From: Bradyrhizobium paxllaeri
GTDB taxonomy: Bacteria > Pseudomonadota > Alphaproteobacteria > Rhizobiales > Xanthobacteraceae
Reading direction: 5' to 3'
NCBI RefSeq assembly: GCF_001693515.2
Contig: NZ_CP042968.1
Coordinates: forward strand, 4,154,001 to 4,218,000
Length of the DNA stretch: 64,000 bases
Under the pieces are notes generated by a model that worked only from the letters and a program-made list of their open reading frames with translations, was not told where the DNA came from and ran no database searches. The position numbers and the translations under genes are program-made. Positions 42,232 to 52,134 of the stretch are shown in pieces. Position 1 is the stretch's first letter; every line of letters begins with the position of its first letter.

Positions 42232-43836
42232 ATGCCGCTTCATTCCACCATCGATCCGAAATCCTCCGAATTTGCTCGCAACGCCGACGTCATGCGTGGC
42301 CTGGTGACGGAGCTTCGCGACAAGCTGAAGGTGGTCTCCGGCGGCGGCGGCGAGGCCTCGCGCAAGCGGCATACCTCGCGCGGTAAGATGCTGGCGCGTG
42401 AACGCGTCGACCTGCTGGTCGACCCCGGTACCGCCTTTCTCGAATTGTCGCCGCTCGCGGCCCACGGCCTGTATGGCGGTGACGTCCATTCCGCCAGCGT
42501 CATCACCGGGGTGGGGCGCATTTCGGGCCGCGAATGCGTCATCGTCGCCAACGACGCCACCATCAAGGGCGGCACCTATTACCCGATGACGGTGAAAAAG
42601 CATTTACGCGCGCAGGACATCGCCCGGCAGAACAATCTGCCCTGTGTCTACATGGTCGATTCCGGCGGCGCCTTCCTGCCGATGCAGGACGAGATCTTTC
42701 CGGACGAGCGGCATTTCGGCCGCATCTTCTATAACCAGGCGCAGATGTCCTCGATGGGCATTCCGCAGATCGCGATCGTCATGGGCTCATGCACGGCCGG
42801 AGGCGCCTATGTGCCGGCGATGTCGGACGAGAGCATCATCGTGCGCAACCAGGGCACCATCTTCCTCGGTGGCCCGCCGCTGGTGAAGGCTGCGACCGGC
42901 GAGGTGGTGAGCGCCGAAGAACTCGGCGGCGCGGATGTGCATTCCCGCCACTCCGGCGTCACCGATCACTACGCGCAGAACGATGCGCATGCGATCGGAA
43001 TTGCCCGGCGCATCGTCGCCACGCTGAAGCAACCGACCAAGGCCGTACTCAACATGCGGGAGCCGCGCGAGCCGCTGTTCCCCGCCGAGGAAATCTACGG
43101 CGTGGTCTCCGCCGACGGCAGAAAACCGTTCGATGTCCACGACATCATCGCGCGGATCGTCGACGGCTCCGAGTTCGATGAGTTCAAGAAACTCTACGGC
43201 ACGACGCTGATCTGCGGCTTCGCGCATATCTGGGGCTATCCGGTCGGCATCATCGCCAATAATGGCATCCTGTTCAGCGAGAGCTCGCTGAAGGGCGCGC
43301 ATTTCATCGAGCTGTGCTGCCAGCGCAATATTCCGCTGGTGTTCTTGCAGAACATCACCGGCTTCATGGTCGGCAAGAAATACGAGGCCGGCGGCATCGC
43401 GCGCGACGGTGCCAAGCTGGTGACGGCGGTTGCAACTGCCGGCGTGCCGAAATTTACCGTCGTGATCGGCGGCTCCTACGGCGCCGGCAATTACGGCATG
43501 TCTGGCCGCGCCTATTCTCCGCGCTTCCTGTGGATGTGGCCGAACGCGCGCATCTCGGTGATGGGTGGCGAGCAGGCCTCTATGGTGTTGAGCCAGGTGC
43601 GCCGCGACAATATCGAGGCCAAGGGCGAGAGCTGGTCGGCCGAGGAAGAAGATAAATTCCGCAGTCCCATCCGCGCGCAATACGAACATCAGGGCAATCC
43701 CTACTACGCCACCGCGCGGCTGTGGGATGACGGCGTGATCGATCCCGCCGACACCCGCCTGGTGCTCGGTCTCGGATTGTCGGCCGCGGCCAATGCGCCG
43801 ATTGAACCCACGAAGTTTGGCCTGTTCAGGATGTGA
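42232..43836 (+). CDS. mccB: 3-methylcrotonyl-CoA carboxylase, beta (carboxyltransferase) subunit
   Basis: A 534-residue carboxyltransferase transferring CO2 from biotin to 3-methylcrotonyl-CoA. It shows [59 protein letters not shown] and [20 protein letters not shown], the last typical of MccB rather than PccB. The ATG at 42232 is preceded by a 113-bp gap after ivd. The stop shares bases with the mccA start. Confidence 0.95.
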   Translation: MPLHSTIDPKSSEFARNADVMRGLVTELRDKLKVVSGGGGEASRKRHTSRGKMLARERVDLLVDPGTAFLELSPLAAHGLYGGDVHSASVITGVGRISGRECVIVANDATIKGGTYYPMTVKKHLRAQDIARQNNLPCVYMVDSGGAFLPMQDEIFPDERHFGRIFYNQAQMSSMGIPQIAIVMGSCTAGGAYVPAMSDESIIVRNQGTIFLGGPPLVKAATGEVVSAEELGGADVHSRHSGVTDHYAQNDAHAIGIARRIVATLKQPTKAVLNMREPREPLFPAEEIYGVVSADGRKPFDVHDIIARIVDGSEFDEFKKLYGTTLICGFAHIWGYPVGIIANNGILFSESSLKGAHFIELCCQRNIPLVFLQNITGFMVGKKYEAGGIARDGAKLVTAVATAGVPKFTVVIGGSYGAGNYGMSGRAYSPRFLWMWPNARISVMGGEQASMVLSQVRRDNIEAKGESWSAEEEDKFRSPIRAQYEHQGNPYYATARLWDDGVIDPADTRLVLGLGLSAAANAPIEPTKFGLFRM

Positions 43837-45848
43837 TGATGGACCGCTCGAAGCTTTACCGGCGTTTTCGCACCCTTCTGATCGCCAACCGCGGCGAGAT
43901 CGCCTGCCGCGTCATACGCAGCGCGCGGGCCATGGGCCTGCGCACCGTCGCCGTCTATTCGGAAGCGGACCGCGATGCCATGCACGTCGCTATGGCCGAC
44001 GAGGCGGTCCTGCTCGGGCCAGCGCGGGCGCGCGACAGCTATCTCAACATCGAACGCGTGATCGAGGCGGCGCGCCAGACCGGCGCCGAGGCGATTCATC
44101 CCGGCTACGGCTTCCTGTCGGAGAATGCCGAGTTCGCAGAGGCGTGTCTGAACGCTGGCCTCGTGTTCGTCGGCCCGACTGCCGAGATGATGATGGCAAT
44201 GGGCTCGAAGTCGGGCTCGAAGGCGCTGATGGAAAAGGCCGGCGTGCCGCTGGTGCCGGGCTATCACGGCGAGGCCCAGGACGAGGCGACACTCGCAAAA
44301 GCCGCTGACAAGATCGGTTTCCCCGTGCTGGTGAAGGCGTCTGCCGGCGGCGGCGGTCGCGGCATGCGCGTGGTTAATTCAGCCGCCGAGCTTTCGGCGG
44401 CCATCGTCAGCGCCAAGCGCGAGGCCAAGGCGGCGTTCGGCGACGACCGCATGCTGATCGAAAAATTCGTCAAGAATCCCCGGCATATCGAGGTGCAGAT
44501 CATCGGCGACAGCCACGGCAATCTGCTCTCGCTGTGGGAACGCGAATGCACGCTGCAACGGCGGCACCAGAAGGTGATCGAGGAGGCGCCGTCGCCGACG
44601 CTCGACGCCACGCAGCGCGAAACCGTTTGCGCCGCCGCGCGCAAGGCGGCAGCCGCCGTGAACTATGTCGGCGCCGGCACCATCGAGTTCGTCTCCGACG
44701 GCAAGGAAGTGTTCTTCATCGAGATGAACACCCGCCTGCAGGTCGAGCATCCTGTCACCGAATTGATCACCGGCGTTGACCTCGTCGAATGGCAGTTGCG
44801 GGTGGCGTTTGGCGAGAAATTGCCGCTGGCGCAGAACGAGATCATGTTGAACGGCCACGCCATCGAAGCGCGGATCTACGCCGAAAACCCGCAGAAGAAT
44901 TTTATGCCGTCGGTCGGCCAGATCAGGACCTGGCGCACGCCCGATGCGGTCGATGGTCTACGCATCGATTCCGGCTATCGCGACGGCGATGCGGTGTCGC
45001 CCTATTACGACGCCATGCTGGCCAAGGTGATCGCGTGGGCGCCGACGCGGCAGGCGGCGATCGAGCGGCTCAACCGCGGCCTGGAAGAGACCGATGTCCG
45101 GGGCATCGTTACCAACATCCCGTTCCTGTCGGCGCTGATCACCCACCCGAACGTGCGTGCCAACACCATCGACACCGGCTTCATCGAGCGCGAGTTGAAG
45201 AAGCTGACGGAAGCTTCAGGCACGCCCGGCGATCTCGAGCTTTGCGCCGCCGTTGCCGCCATCGTCAACGACGAGCAGAAGACGGCGCGCCGGGAAGCGC
45301 ATTCGCCCTGGCAAACTTTTGGCTGGATGCCCGTCGGGCAGCGGCAACGGGTATTTTCGTTCCGCCAGGGGCAGGGCGCCGAGACCAAGGTGACGCTGCG
45401 CTATGGTAGCGGACCATCGACGCTATCGATCGGCAAGCACCAGTTCGTGTTCTCAGTCTCGCCGGCGCATGACGGCAGTTTCGACCTGACGATCGAAGGC
45501 ATGAAGTCGCGCGTTACCGCTGTTATCGAAGGGCACGAGCTTTACCTGCGCACTCGCCACGGCCGCTTCGACCTGCACTGGGTCGACCCGTTCGGCGGCG
45601 AGACCGAGGAGCAAGTCGGTGAGGACAAGATCGTGGCGCCCTTGCCGGGCACCGTGGTGGCGCTGCTGGCCGAGGAGGGCGCGACGCTGGAAAAGGGCGC
45701 GGCGATCCTGACGCTGGAAGTCATGAAGATGGAGCAGACGCTGCGCGCGCCCTTTGCCGGCGTGCTGAAGAAGATCAGGTGCAAGGTCGGTGATATCGTC
45801 GGCGAAGGCGTCGAGCTTGCCGAGGTCGAACCGGCGGCGGCATCATGA
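43836..45848 (+). CDS. mccA: 3-methylcrotonyl-CoA carboxylase, alpha (biotin-carrying) subunit
   Basis: A 670-residue subunit: biotin carboxylase (FRTLLIANRGEIACRVIRSA, HPGYGFLSENAEFA, KASAGGGGRGMRVV ATP loop, EMNTRLQVEHPVTE) and a C-terminal BCCP domain with the biotinyl lysine in LEVMKMEQTL. ATP-dependent carboxylation of biotin feeds MccB. The first ATG overlaps the mccB stop by 1 bp (TGATG), and the stop overlaps hmgL by 4 bp (ATGA), indicating tight coupling. Confidence 0.95.
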   Translation: MMDRSKLYRRFRTLLIANRGEIACRVIRSARAMGLRTVAVYSEADRDAMHVAMADEAVLLGPARARDSYLNIERVIEAARQTGAEAIHPGYGFLSENAEFAEACLNAGLVFVGPTAEMMMAMGSKSGSKALMEKAGVPLVPGYHGEAQDEATLAKAADKIGFPVLVKASAGGGGRGMRVVNSAAELSAAIVSAKREAKAAFGDDRMLIEKFVKNPRHIEVQIIGDSHGNLLSLWERECTLQRRHQKVIEEAPSPTLDATQRETVCAAARKAAAAVNYVGAGTIEFVSDGKEVFFIEMNTRLQVEHPVTELITGVDLVEWQLRVAFGEKLPLAQNEIMLNGHAIEARIYAENPQKNFMPSVGQIRTWRTPDAVDGLRIDSGYRDGDAVSPYYDAMLAKVIAWAPTRQAAIERLNRGLEETDVRGIVTNIPFLSALITHPNVRANTIDTGFIERELKKLTEASGTPGDLELCAAVAAIVNDEQKTARREAHSPWQTFGWMPVGQRQRVFSFRQGQGAETKVTLRYGSGPSTLSIGKHQFVFSVSPAHDGSFDLTIEGMKSRVTAVIEGHELYLRTRHGRFDLHWVDPFGGETEEQVGEDKIVAPLPGTVVALLAEEGATLEKGAAILTLEVMKMEQTLRAPFAGVLKKIRCKVGDIVGEGVELAEVEPAAAS

Positions 45849-46753
45849 GCGATACCGTCCATATTGTCGAAGTCGGCCCGCGTGACGGGCTGCAGAACGA
45901 GAAGACCCCGGTCAGCGTCGCCGACCGGATCACCCTCGTCGAGGCGTTGATCGGCGCCGGGCTCAGGGCGGTCGAGGTCGGCGCGTTCGTGTCGCCCAAG
46001 GCGATCCCGCAGATGATCGGATCGGCCGAAGTGTTGCGCGGCGTCAGTCATCACACGGAATGCGAATTGCCGGTGCTGGTGCCGAACGAGAAGGGATACG
46101 AGGCATCGCAGGCCGCGGGCGCGAAACTGATCGCCGTATTCGCCGCGGCATCGGAAGGTTTTTCCCGCGCCAACATCAACTGCGGAATCGCGGAATCGAT
46201 CGAGCGGTTCAAACCGGTGCTGGCCCGCGCCAAGGCCGACGGCGTCCGTGTACGCGGCTATATTTCCACCGTGCTCGGATGCCCCTATGAAGGCGAGATC
46301 AAGCCGCAGGCGGTGGTCGATGTCGCCAAAGTTCTATGGGACCTCGGCTGCTACGAAATCTCGCTCGGCGACACCATCGGCGTCGGCACGCCGCTAAAAG
46401 CGCGGCAGCTATTGCGCGCGGTGGCAGGCCACGTGCCGATGGCCAATCTCGCCATGCATTTCCACGACACCTACGGCCAGGCGCTCGTCAATCTCTATGC
46501 CGGAATGGAAGAGGGCTGCCGCGTGATCGATTCCGCTGCCGGCGGTCTCGGCGGCTGCCCCTATGCCCCCGGAGCGACGGGTAACGTCGCAACCGAGGAC
46601 GTGGTCTACATGCTCGAAGGCATGGGCATTGCGACCGGCGTTGACATGTCGAAGCTGGTCGCGGCCACCAATGTCGTGAGCGGGCTGATCGGCCGTCCGC
46701 CGGTCAGCCGCGTCGCGGCGGCGCTGAACGCGAAGATGCGGGCCGGGAAATAG
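45845..46753 (+). CDS. hmgL: Hydroxymethylglutaryl-CoA lyase
   Basis: A 302-residue TIM-barrel lyase splitting HMG-CoA into acetyl-CoA and acetoacetate. It starts MSDTVHIVEVGPRDGLQNEK (catalytic Arg-Asp) and has the family signature GGLGGCPYAPGATGN with the active-site Cys. It is the last step of leucine degradation and the last gene of the operon. The pathway step between MCC and HmgL, methylglutaconyl-CoA hydratase, is not encoded in this cluster. A diverged copy of this gene's 3' end lies at 48797-48847. Confidence 0.95.
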   Translation: MSDTVHIVEVGPRDGLQNEKTPVSVADRITLVEALIGAGLRAVEVGAFVSPKAIPQMIGSAEVLRGVSHHTECELPVLVPNEKGYEASQAAGAKLIAVFAAASEGFSRANINCGIAESIERFKPVLARAKADGVRVRGYISTVLGCPYEGEIKPQAVVDVAKVLWDLGCYEISLGDTIGVGTPLKARQLLRAVAGHVPMANLAMHFHDTYGQALVNLYAGMEEGCRVIDSAAGGLGGCPYAPGATGNVATEDVVYMLEGMGIATGVDMSKLVAATNVVSGLIGRPPVSRVAAALNAKMRAGK

Positions 46754-46885
46754 AGCGGTAAATTCCGCCGTCTGCCGGAGTAGCTTTTCGTCGAACGACA
46801 GGCTTCGAGCGGCCCCTAGCCGGACATCGGCCTAAAATCCTGCTATATAACCATTCGATTTCCCCGAGGCCCCCGGGGGTGCATC

Positions 46886-48658
46886 TTGAGCAGCGAGCAC
46901 GTAGAGCGGCGACTGGCGGCTATTCTGGCGGCGGATGTCGCGGGCTCTTGCCGTTTGATAGGGATCGACGAAGAAGGCACGCTGGCGCAACTGAAAGCTC
47001 TCAGAAAAACGCTTTTCGATCCAAAAATCGCCGAGCATCACGGACGTATCGTCAAGAACACCGGGGACGGCGCTCTCGTTGAGTTCGCCAGCGTGGTCGA
47101 CGCCGTGCGATGTGCCGACGAAATCCAGCGCAGCATGGCGGAGCAAAATACCGATGTGCCGCAGGACAAGCGGATCGAATTTCGCATCGGCATTCACGTC
47201 GGTGATATTGTCATCGCAGACGATGATATCTTCGGTGATGGGGTCAATATTGCAGTGCGTCTCGAGGGGATCGCAGAGCCGGGCGGGATTTGCATTTCCG
47301 ACGATGCCCACCGGCAGGTTCGGGGCAAGGTTGAGAGCACCTTGGAGGATATGGGTTCGCAATCCCTGAAGAATATTGCCGAACCGATGCGGGCTTGGCG
47401 CGCGCGCATCAGCCCAAGCTCTTCGCCGGCAATAAAAACGTCGACCGCGGCTGCGCAGCCCCTCGCGCTGCCCGACAAGCCTTCCATCGCCGTCCTGCCG
47501 TTCGAGAACATGAGCGGCGATCCAGAACAGGAATATTTCGCCGACGGCATGGTGGAAGACATCATCACGGGACTGTCGCGGTCGAAATCGCTTTTCGTCA
47601 TCGCGCGACACTCCACCTTTACTTACAAAGGCAAAGCCGTCGACATCAAACATGTCGGCCGCGAGCTTGGCGTCCGTTACGTGCTGGAGGGCAGCGTCCG
47701 CAAGGCGGGCAATCGCGTTCGCATCACCGGGCAGCTCGTTGATGCTGCGACGGGTAATCATATCTGGGCAGATAGATACGACAGTACGCTCGAAGACATT
47801 TTCGATCTGCAGGATCGGGTGACAAGCAGCGTGATCGGCGCAATCTCTCCTCAACTGGAGCGCGCCGAAATCGAGCGTGCCCAGTGCAAGCCGACCGAAA
47901 GCCTGCGAGCTTACGACTATTATCTTCGCGCGCTCGCCAGCATTTATAAATTCACCAGAGAAGCGCACCTTGAAGCCCTCAAGCTGACGGAAATTGCGAT
48001 CGGTATCGATCCCGAATTCGCAGGAGCATACGCGCTCGGCGCTCGTTGCTGCATACAAAGGAAGGCTTTCGGTTGGAGCACCGATGCCGCTCAGGAGCGA
48101 ATTGAAGCCCGACGATTCGCGAGGCGAGCGATCGAACTCGATAAGGACAATCCATCGGTGCTTGCAATAGCCGGACACGCGCTCGCTTACGTAGCGAATG
48201 AAGTCGAGGAAGGCGCCGCGCTGCTCTCGCGGGCGATAAATCTAGACGCAAATCTGGTTACCGCACGATATTGGAGTGGGTGGGTCAACCTTTGGCTCGG
48301 AAACGACGATGCCGCAATCGAGCAATTCAAGATCGCGCTGCGATTGAGCCCGCTGGATCCATTGATCTTCAATGCGCAGACCGGGCTGGCCTTTGCTTAT
48401 TTTTCCGCTGGCCGCATCGAGGATGCCTCATCGTGGGCGACAACTGCCCTGCGGCAGCAACCAAAATTTGTAGGCGCTCATCTTGCCATGATGGCATGCC
48501 ATGCAATGTCTGGCCGGGTTGAGGAAGCACGAGAGGTCTGTGCGCGCGCGATGCAACTAGACCCAACCCTGCGCATTTCCGGATTCACATATCGTCGTCG
48601 ACCTGCAGATATCGAAAAATGGGCGAAGGCTTGCCGGATCGCTGGAATGCCGGAGTGA
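46886..48658 (+). CDS. Class III adenylate/guanylate cyclase with TPR tail
   Basis: A 590-residue soluble protein. The cyclase domain (residues 8-170) has the metal Asp in LAADVAG and GDGALVEF, and FGDGVNIAVRLEG with the transition-state Asn and Arg, so it may be active, although DVAGSCRL replaces the usual DVAGYSRL. A middle domain (IAVLPFENMSGDPEQEYFAD ... TYKGKAVDIKHVGRELGVRY) is typical of this rhizobial cyclase-TPR family, followed by TPR-like repeats from about 330. The start is TTG 46886. Codon use is looser and GC lower than in the liu genes. It lies between the hmgL 3' end and a copy of that end, so it may be an insertion. Confidence 0.88.
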   Translation: MSSEHVERRLAAILAADVAGSCRLIGIDEEGTLAQLKALRKTLFDPKIAEHHGRIVKNTGDGALVEFASVVDAVRCADEIQRSMAEQNTDVPQDKRIEFRIGIHVGDIVIADDDIFGDGVNIAVRLEGIAEPGGICISDDAHRQVRGKVESTLEDMGSQSLKNIAEPMRAWRARISPSSSPAIKTSTAAAQPLALPDKPSIAVLPFENMSGDPEQEYFADGMVEDIITGLSRSKSLFVIARHSTFTYKGKAVDIKHVGRELGVRYVLEGSVRKAGNRVRITGQLVDAATGNHIWADRYDSTLEDIFDLQDRVTSSVIGAISPQLERAEIERAQCKPTESLRAYDYYLRALASIYKFTREAHLEALKLTEIAIGIDPEFAGAYALGARCCIQRKAFGWSTDAAQERIEARRFARRAIELDKDNPSVLAIAGHALAYVANEVEEGAALLSRAINLDANLVTARYWSGWVNLWLGNDDAAIEQFKIALRLSPLDPLIFNAQTGLAFAYFSAGRIEDASSWATTALRQQPKFVGAHLAMMACHAMSGRVEEAREVCARAMQLDPTLRISGFTYRRRPADIEKWAKACRIAGMPE

Positions 48659-48767
48659 CCGTTATTGGCACATCATATCGCTGCGATACGGAATTTCGTT
48701 GCTATCGAGGCATGGCAGGCATTGGTCAGGCACCAATTAAGCTCGATTAAGAGTACGCGCCCCAGCA

Positions 48768-48796
48768 GGCTCGCAGCGTTGTTAACGTTGCGAGCC
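48768..48796. repeat. Strong hairpin at the junction downstream of the cyclase gene
   Basis: GGCTCGCAGCGTT-GTT-AACGTTGCGAGCC forms a 13-pair stem with one G-T pair and a 3-nt loop. No T-run follows on either strand, so it is not a standard terminator. It ends exactly where the hmgL-like remnant starts. Confidence 0.6.
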
Positions 48797-48847
48797 TCCA
48801 GCCCCGTGGCGGCGGTGATGAATGCGAAGATGCAGGCCGCCAAGTAG
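48797..48847 (+). pseudogene. Remnant of an hmgL-like 3' end
   Basis: The last 17 codons read ...S-P-V-A-A-V-M-N-A-K-M-Q-A-A-K-stop and align without gaps to the end of hmgL (46703-46753, S-R-V-A-A-A-L-N-A-K-M-R-A-G-K-stop) at 40 of 51 bases with the same stop codon. No upstream part of an hmgL gene is present. I infer a leftover gene end, not a functional gene. Confidence 0.45.
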
Positions 48848-48853
48848 AGGCGC

Positions 48854-49780
48854 TTACGCCGCCTTCAGTCCGACGTTCGGCAACGCCGGCCGGTGCTTCA
48901 GCGCTTTCGCCATCATCGCCTCGACCTCGGCCTTCTCGTGCGGCAGCAGCGCCAGCCGCGGCGGGCGGGTCAGCGCGGTGCCGCGGCCCATGATGTGCTC
49001 GCACAGCTTGATGCACTGGACGAGGTCCGGACGGGCGTCGAGGTGCAAAAGCGGCATGAGCCATTCGTAGAGCGGCATCGCCTCGGCATAGCGCCCGGCC
49101 TTGGCAAGGCGGAACAGCGTCTCGCCCTCACGTGGGAAGGCGTTCGACATGCCCGACACCCAGCCGACCGCGCCCATGGCGACGCTCTCGACAATGACGT
49201 CGTCGAGGCCGGCGAACAGCACGAAGCGGTCGCCGACCATGTTGCGGGTGTCGATGAAGCGGCGCGTGTCGCCGGAGGAATCCTTGAAGCAGACAACGGT
49301 TTCGACGTCGGCGAGCGACGCCAGAATATCCGGCGTGACGTCGTTCTTGTAGATCGGGGGATTGTTGTAGAGCATCACGGGCAGGTCGGTGGCGCTGGCG
49401 ACCGAGCGGAAGTGCGCCGCGGTCTCATGCGGCTTCGACGAATAGACCAGCGCCGGCATCACCATCGCGCCGTCGATGCCGACGCGTGCCGCTTCCTTCG
49501 CAGTCTCGACGGCAAAGGCGGTGGTGAACTCGGCGATGCCGCACAGCACAGGCACGCGGCCGGCGGCGACGGACTTCGCCGCCTCCATGATGGCGATCTT
49601 TTCTCTCCGCTCCAGCGAAGTGTTCTCGCCGACAGATCCGCAGACGATCAGTCCGGAAACGCCGTCGCGGATCAGTCCATCCATCACCTTGGCGGTCGCA
49701 TCGATATTGAGCGACAGGTCGTCGTTGAACTGCGTGGTCACGGCCGGGAAGACGCCTTCCCAGGAAATGCGTGGGCTCAT
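48854..49780 (-). CDS. DapA-family aldolase/lyase
   Basis: A 308-residue class I aldolase of the dihydrodipicolinate synthase/N-acetylneuraminate lyase superfamily: GVSGLIVCGSVGENTSL (substrate loop), catalytic Tyr in VMLYNNPPIY and Schiff-base Lys in VVCFKDSSGD. The lysine-biosynthetic DapA would be unlikely here; position at the end of a TRAP-transporter operon suggests catabolism of a sugar acid or hydroxyproline-derived keto acid. It ends a leftward operon (dctQ-dctM-dctP-dapA-like). Confidence 0.9.
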   Translation of the reverse strand: MSPRISWEGVFPAVTTQFNDDLSLNIDATAKVMDGLIRDGVSGLIVCGSVGENTSLERREKIAIMEAAKSVAAGRVPVLCGIAEFTTAFAVETAKEAARVGIDGAMVMPALVYSSKPHETAAHFRSVASATDLPVMLYNNPPIYKNDVTPDILASLADVETVVCFKDSSGDTRRFIDTRNMVGDRFVLFAGLDDVIVESVAMGAVGWVSGMSNAFPREGETLFRLAKAGRYAEAMPLYEWLMPLLHLDARPDLVQCIKLCEHIMGRGTALTRPPRLALLPHEKAEVEAMMAKALKHRPALPNVGLKAA

Positions 49781-49858
49781 TTGTTTGGCTCCAATTGGAA
49801 TGGTGCCGGCGGATTGTCAAAATCCACCGGGCTTTGACGTGAAAGCGATGGGGTGGGA

Positions 49859-50842
49859 TCAGAGCGTCGCGCCGACCTTGCGCAGCTCGGCGAGGACGGG
49901 GGCCTTGGGCAGCCAGAGCTTGTCGAATTCGGCGATGACGGCCTCGGTGTCCTTGGCGTCGACCTGGCGGATCGGGATCGGCGCGCTCTTGAAGTTTTCG
50001 ATCAGCTTCGGCTCATTGCCGGCGAGTTCGTCGATCTGCGCGTCGAGCGTCGATTTCACCATCTTGGTGATCAGCTCGCGGTCGGCCGCCGGCAGCGATT
50101 GCCAGACGCGGCCGGAGACGACGGCGGCCATCGGCATGAAGACGGCGTTCATCTGCAGGATGACCTTCGAGACCTTGTCGAAGCGCTGGTTCCAGGAAAA
50201 CTCGAGGTCCGCCTCGAGGCCGTCGACCTGGCCGTTCGCCATGGCATCGAACACCTGCGGCGTCGGGATCGGCGTCGGCGCCGCGCCGAGCGACGAATAG
50301 AAATCGCGATAAACCGGCGTCGGGTTGATGCGAAGCTTCATGCCCTTGATATCGGCCAATGACGCCAGATCCTTGGACGAGAACACCGCGCGCATGCCGG
50401 TGATGCCCCAGCCGAGGCCGATCGTTCCCGTTTCCCGCGGCAGCACGTCGAACAGCTTGATCGCGGCCGGATGGCGGACGAACTTCGCCACCGACGGCGT
50501 CGAGCGCACGATATAGGGCGCGTTGATCGCGGCGATATGCGGCACGCGCGAGCCGAGCTCGGCCGCCTGGATGAAGCCCATGTCGAGCGCGCCGGACTGC
50601 AATTGCTGCATCATCGCCGGCTCGTTGCCGAGCTGGCCGGAGTGAAACACCGTCATGGTCAGGCGGCCGTTGGTGGCGGCCTTGAGATCGTCGCCGAGTT
50701 TCAGCGCCGCCTTGTTCCAGGAATGCCCGTTGGGCGTGATCAGGCCGAGGCGAAACTCTTTGGCTTGAGCGAGCGCCAGCGACGGTGCGAACAGCGGCAC
50801 GGCCGCGCTGGCGGCAAGGAAGCGGCGACGGGAAAGCGACAT
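49859..50842 (-). CDS. TRAP transporter substrate-binding protein (DctP family)
   Basis: A 327-residue periplasmic binding protein with a Tat-type signal (SRRRFLAASAAVPLFAPSLA) and the DctP fold: FRLGLITPNGHSWNKAALKL, LGNEPAMMQQLQSGALDMGF, LRINPTPVYRDFYSSLGAAP and the carboxylate-binding Arg in KLRINP. It binds an organic acid for the DctQM membrane complex encoded upstream. A 78-bp gap separates it from the DapA-family gene. Confidence 0.9.
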   Translation of the reverse strand: MSLSRRRFLAASAAVPLFAPSLALAQAKEFRLGLITPNGHSWNKAALKLGDDLKAATNGRLTMTVFHSGQLGNEPAMMQQLQSGALDMGFIQAAELGSRVPHIAAINAPYIVRSTPSVAKFVRHPAAIKLFDVLPRETGTIGLGWGITGMRAVFSSKDLASLADIKGMKLRINPTPVYRDFYSSLGAAPTPIPTPQVFDAMANGQVDGLEADLEFSWNQRFDKVSKVILQMNAVFMPMAAVVSGRVWQSLPAADRELITKMVKSTLDAQIDELAGNEPKLIENFKSAPIPIRQVDAKDTEAVIAEFDKLWLPKAPVLAELRKVGATL

Positions 50843-50868
50843 GGCAGGGGCTCCTTGAGGGGTTGGAC

Positions 50869-52134
50869 CTACTTGATGAGGACGAGGGAGAGGGACGGGT
50901 AGAGCGAGAGCAGCACCAGCAGGATGCAGGAGATGCCGAACAGCGGCAGCGTCACCATGAACATCTTGCCGGGCTTGGCGCCGGTGACGGCGGCTGCAAC
51001 GAAGAAGCAGAGGCCGACCGGAGGCGACAGCAGTCCGAGCACCAGATTGATCACCACGACGACGCCGAACTGGCGCGGATCGATGTGATAGATCTCGGTC
51101 GCGACCGGCAGCAGGATCGGCACCGTCATGATCAGGCCGGGAATGCCGTCGATGACGGTGCCGATGATCAGCAGGATCACGTTGCAAAGGAGCATGAAGC
51201 TGACCGGATCCTTGGCGACGGATTGAATCCAGCTTGCCGTTTCCTGCGGCACCTTGCCGAAGATCAGCACCCAGGAAAACACGGCGGCGGCGGCAACCAG
51301 GAACAGCACGATGGCCGAATAGATGCCGGCGCGCAGCATCATCTGCGGCAATTGCGAGAACTCGAACTCCCTGGTCCAGAATTTTCCGATCAGCGCGGCG
51401 GCCACGGCGCCGACCGCAGCGGACTCCGTCGCATTGGCGAGCCCGCCCAAAATGCTGCCGACGATGACGATGGGGATCAGCAGCGTCGGCGATGTCCGCA
51501 GGATCGTCGCCAGCCGCTGGCGCGGGGTCTGATAATCGGCCTTGGGATAATTGTAGATGTATCCCATCAGCGCGATGACGATGCAGAACATCGCTGTCAG
51601 GATCACGCCCGGCACGATGCCGGCGATCAGCATGTCGCTGACCGACACCTGCGCCAGCACGCTGTAGACGACGAACATCACCGAGGGCGGAATGATCGGC
51701 CCGAGCATGCCGCCATAGGCGGTCAGGCCCGCGGCGAAGGTCTTGTCGTAGCCCTTCTTTTCCATCTCCGGCACCATGATCTGCGCCATGATTGCGACCT
51801 GCGCGGTCGCGGAGCCGAGGATGGAGGAGATGAACATGTTGGCGAGGATATTGACGTAGGCGAGCCCACCCTTCAGCGAGCCGACAAAGGCCATCGCCAT
51901 GTCGACGATGCGCCGCGTGATGCCGCCGCCATTCATGATCTCGCCGATCAGGATGAAGAGGGGAATGGCGATCAAGCCGTAACTGTCGACCCCGCCGAAG
52001 AGCTGTAGCGGGTAGGACTGGAACAGCACCGGATTGCCCGATGCGATGATGTAGACGAAACCGGCAAGGCAGAGACAAAGCCCGATCGGCACGCCGACCA
52101 GCATGATCGCGATAAAGGCAGCCGACGTGATCAT
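50869..52134 (-). CDS. TRAP transporter large membrane subunit (DctM family)
   Basis: A 421-residue, about 12-helix subunit: the opening AFIAIMLVGVPIGLCLCLAG, IPLFILIGEIMNGGGITRRI, ILGSATAQVAIMAQIMVPEM and GPIIPPSVMFVVYSVLAQVS are DctM features. The ATG at 52134 overlaps the dctQ stop (ATGA). The open frame goes on upstream but out of frame with dctQ. Confidence 0.92.
   Translation of the reverse strand: MITSAAFIAIMLVGVPIGLCLCLAGFVYIIASGNPVLFQSYPLQLFGGVDSYGLIAIPLFILIGEIMNGGGITRRIVDMAMAFVGSLKGGLAYVNILANMFISSILGSATAQVAIMAQIMVPEMEKKGYDKTFAAGLTAYGGMLGPIIPPSVMFVVYSVLAQVSVSDMLIAGIVPGVILTAMFCIVIALMGYIYNYPKADYQTPRQRLATILRTSPTLLIPIVIVGSILGGLANATESAAVGAVAAALIGKFWTREFEFSQLPQMMLRAGIYSAIVLFLVAAAAVFSWVLIFGKVPQETASWIQSVAKDPVSFMLLCNVILLIIGTVIDGIPGLIMTVPILLPVATEIYHIDPRQFGVVVVINLVLGLLSPPVGLCFFVAAAVTGAKPGKMFMVTLPLFGISCILLVLLSLYPSLSLVLIK

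Noticed and set aside
41434..43836. 800-codon frame that appears to fuse upstream sequence to MccB
   Set aside because: Its first 266 codons are out of frame with ivd and run through it; MccB homology begins at ATG 42232.
48768..48796. Terminator of the adenylate cyclase gene
   Set aside because: The hairpin is strong but neither strand has a T-run after it, so it is reported as a junction hairpin instead.
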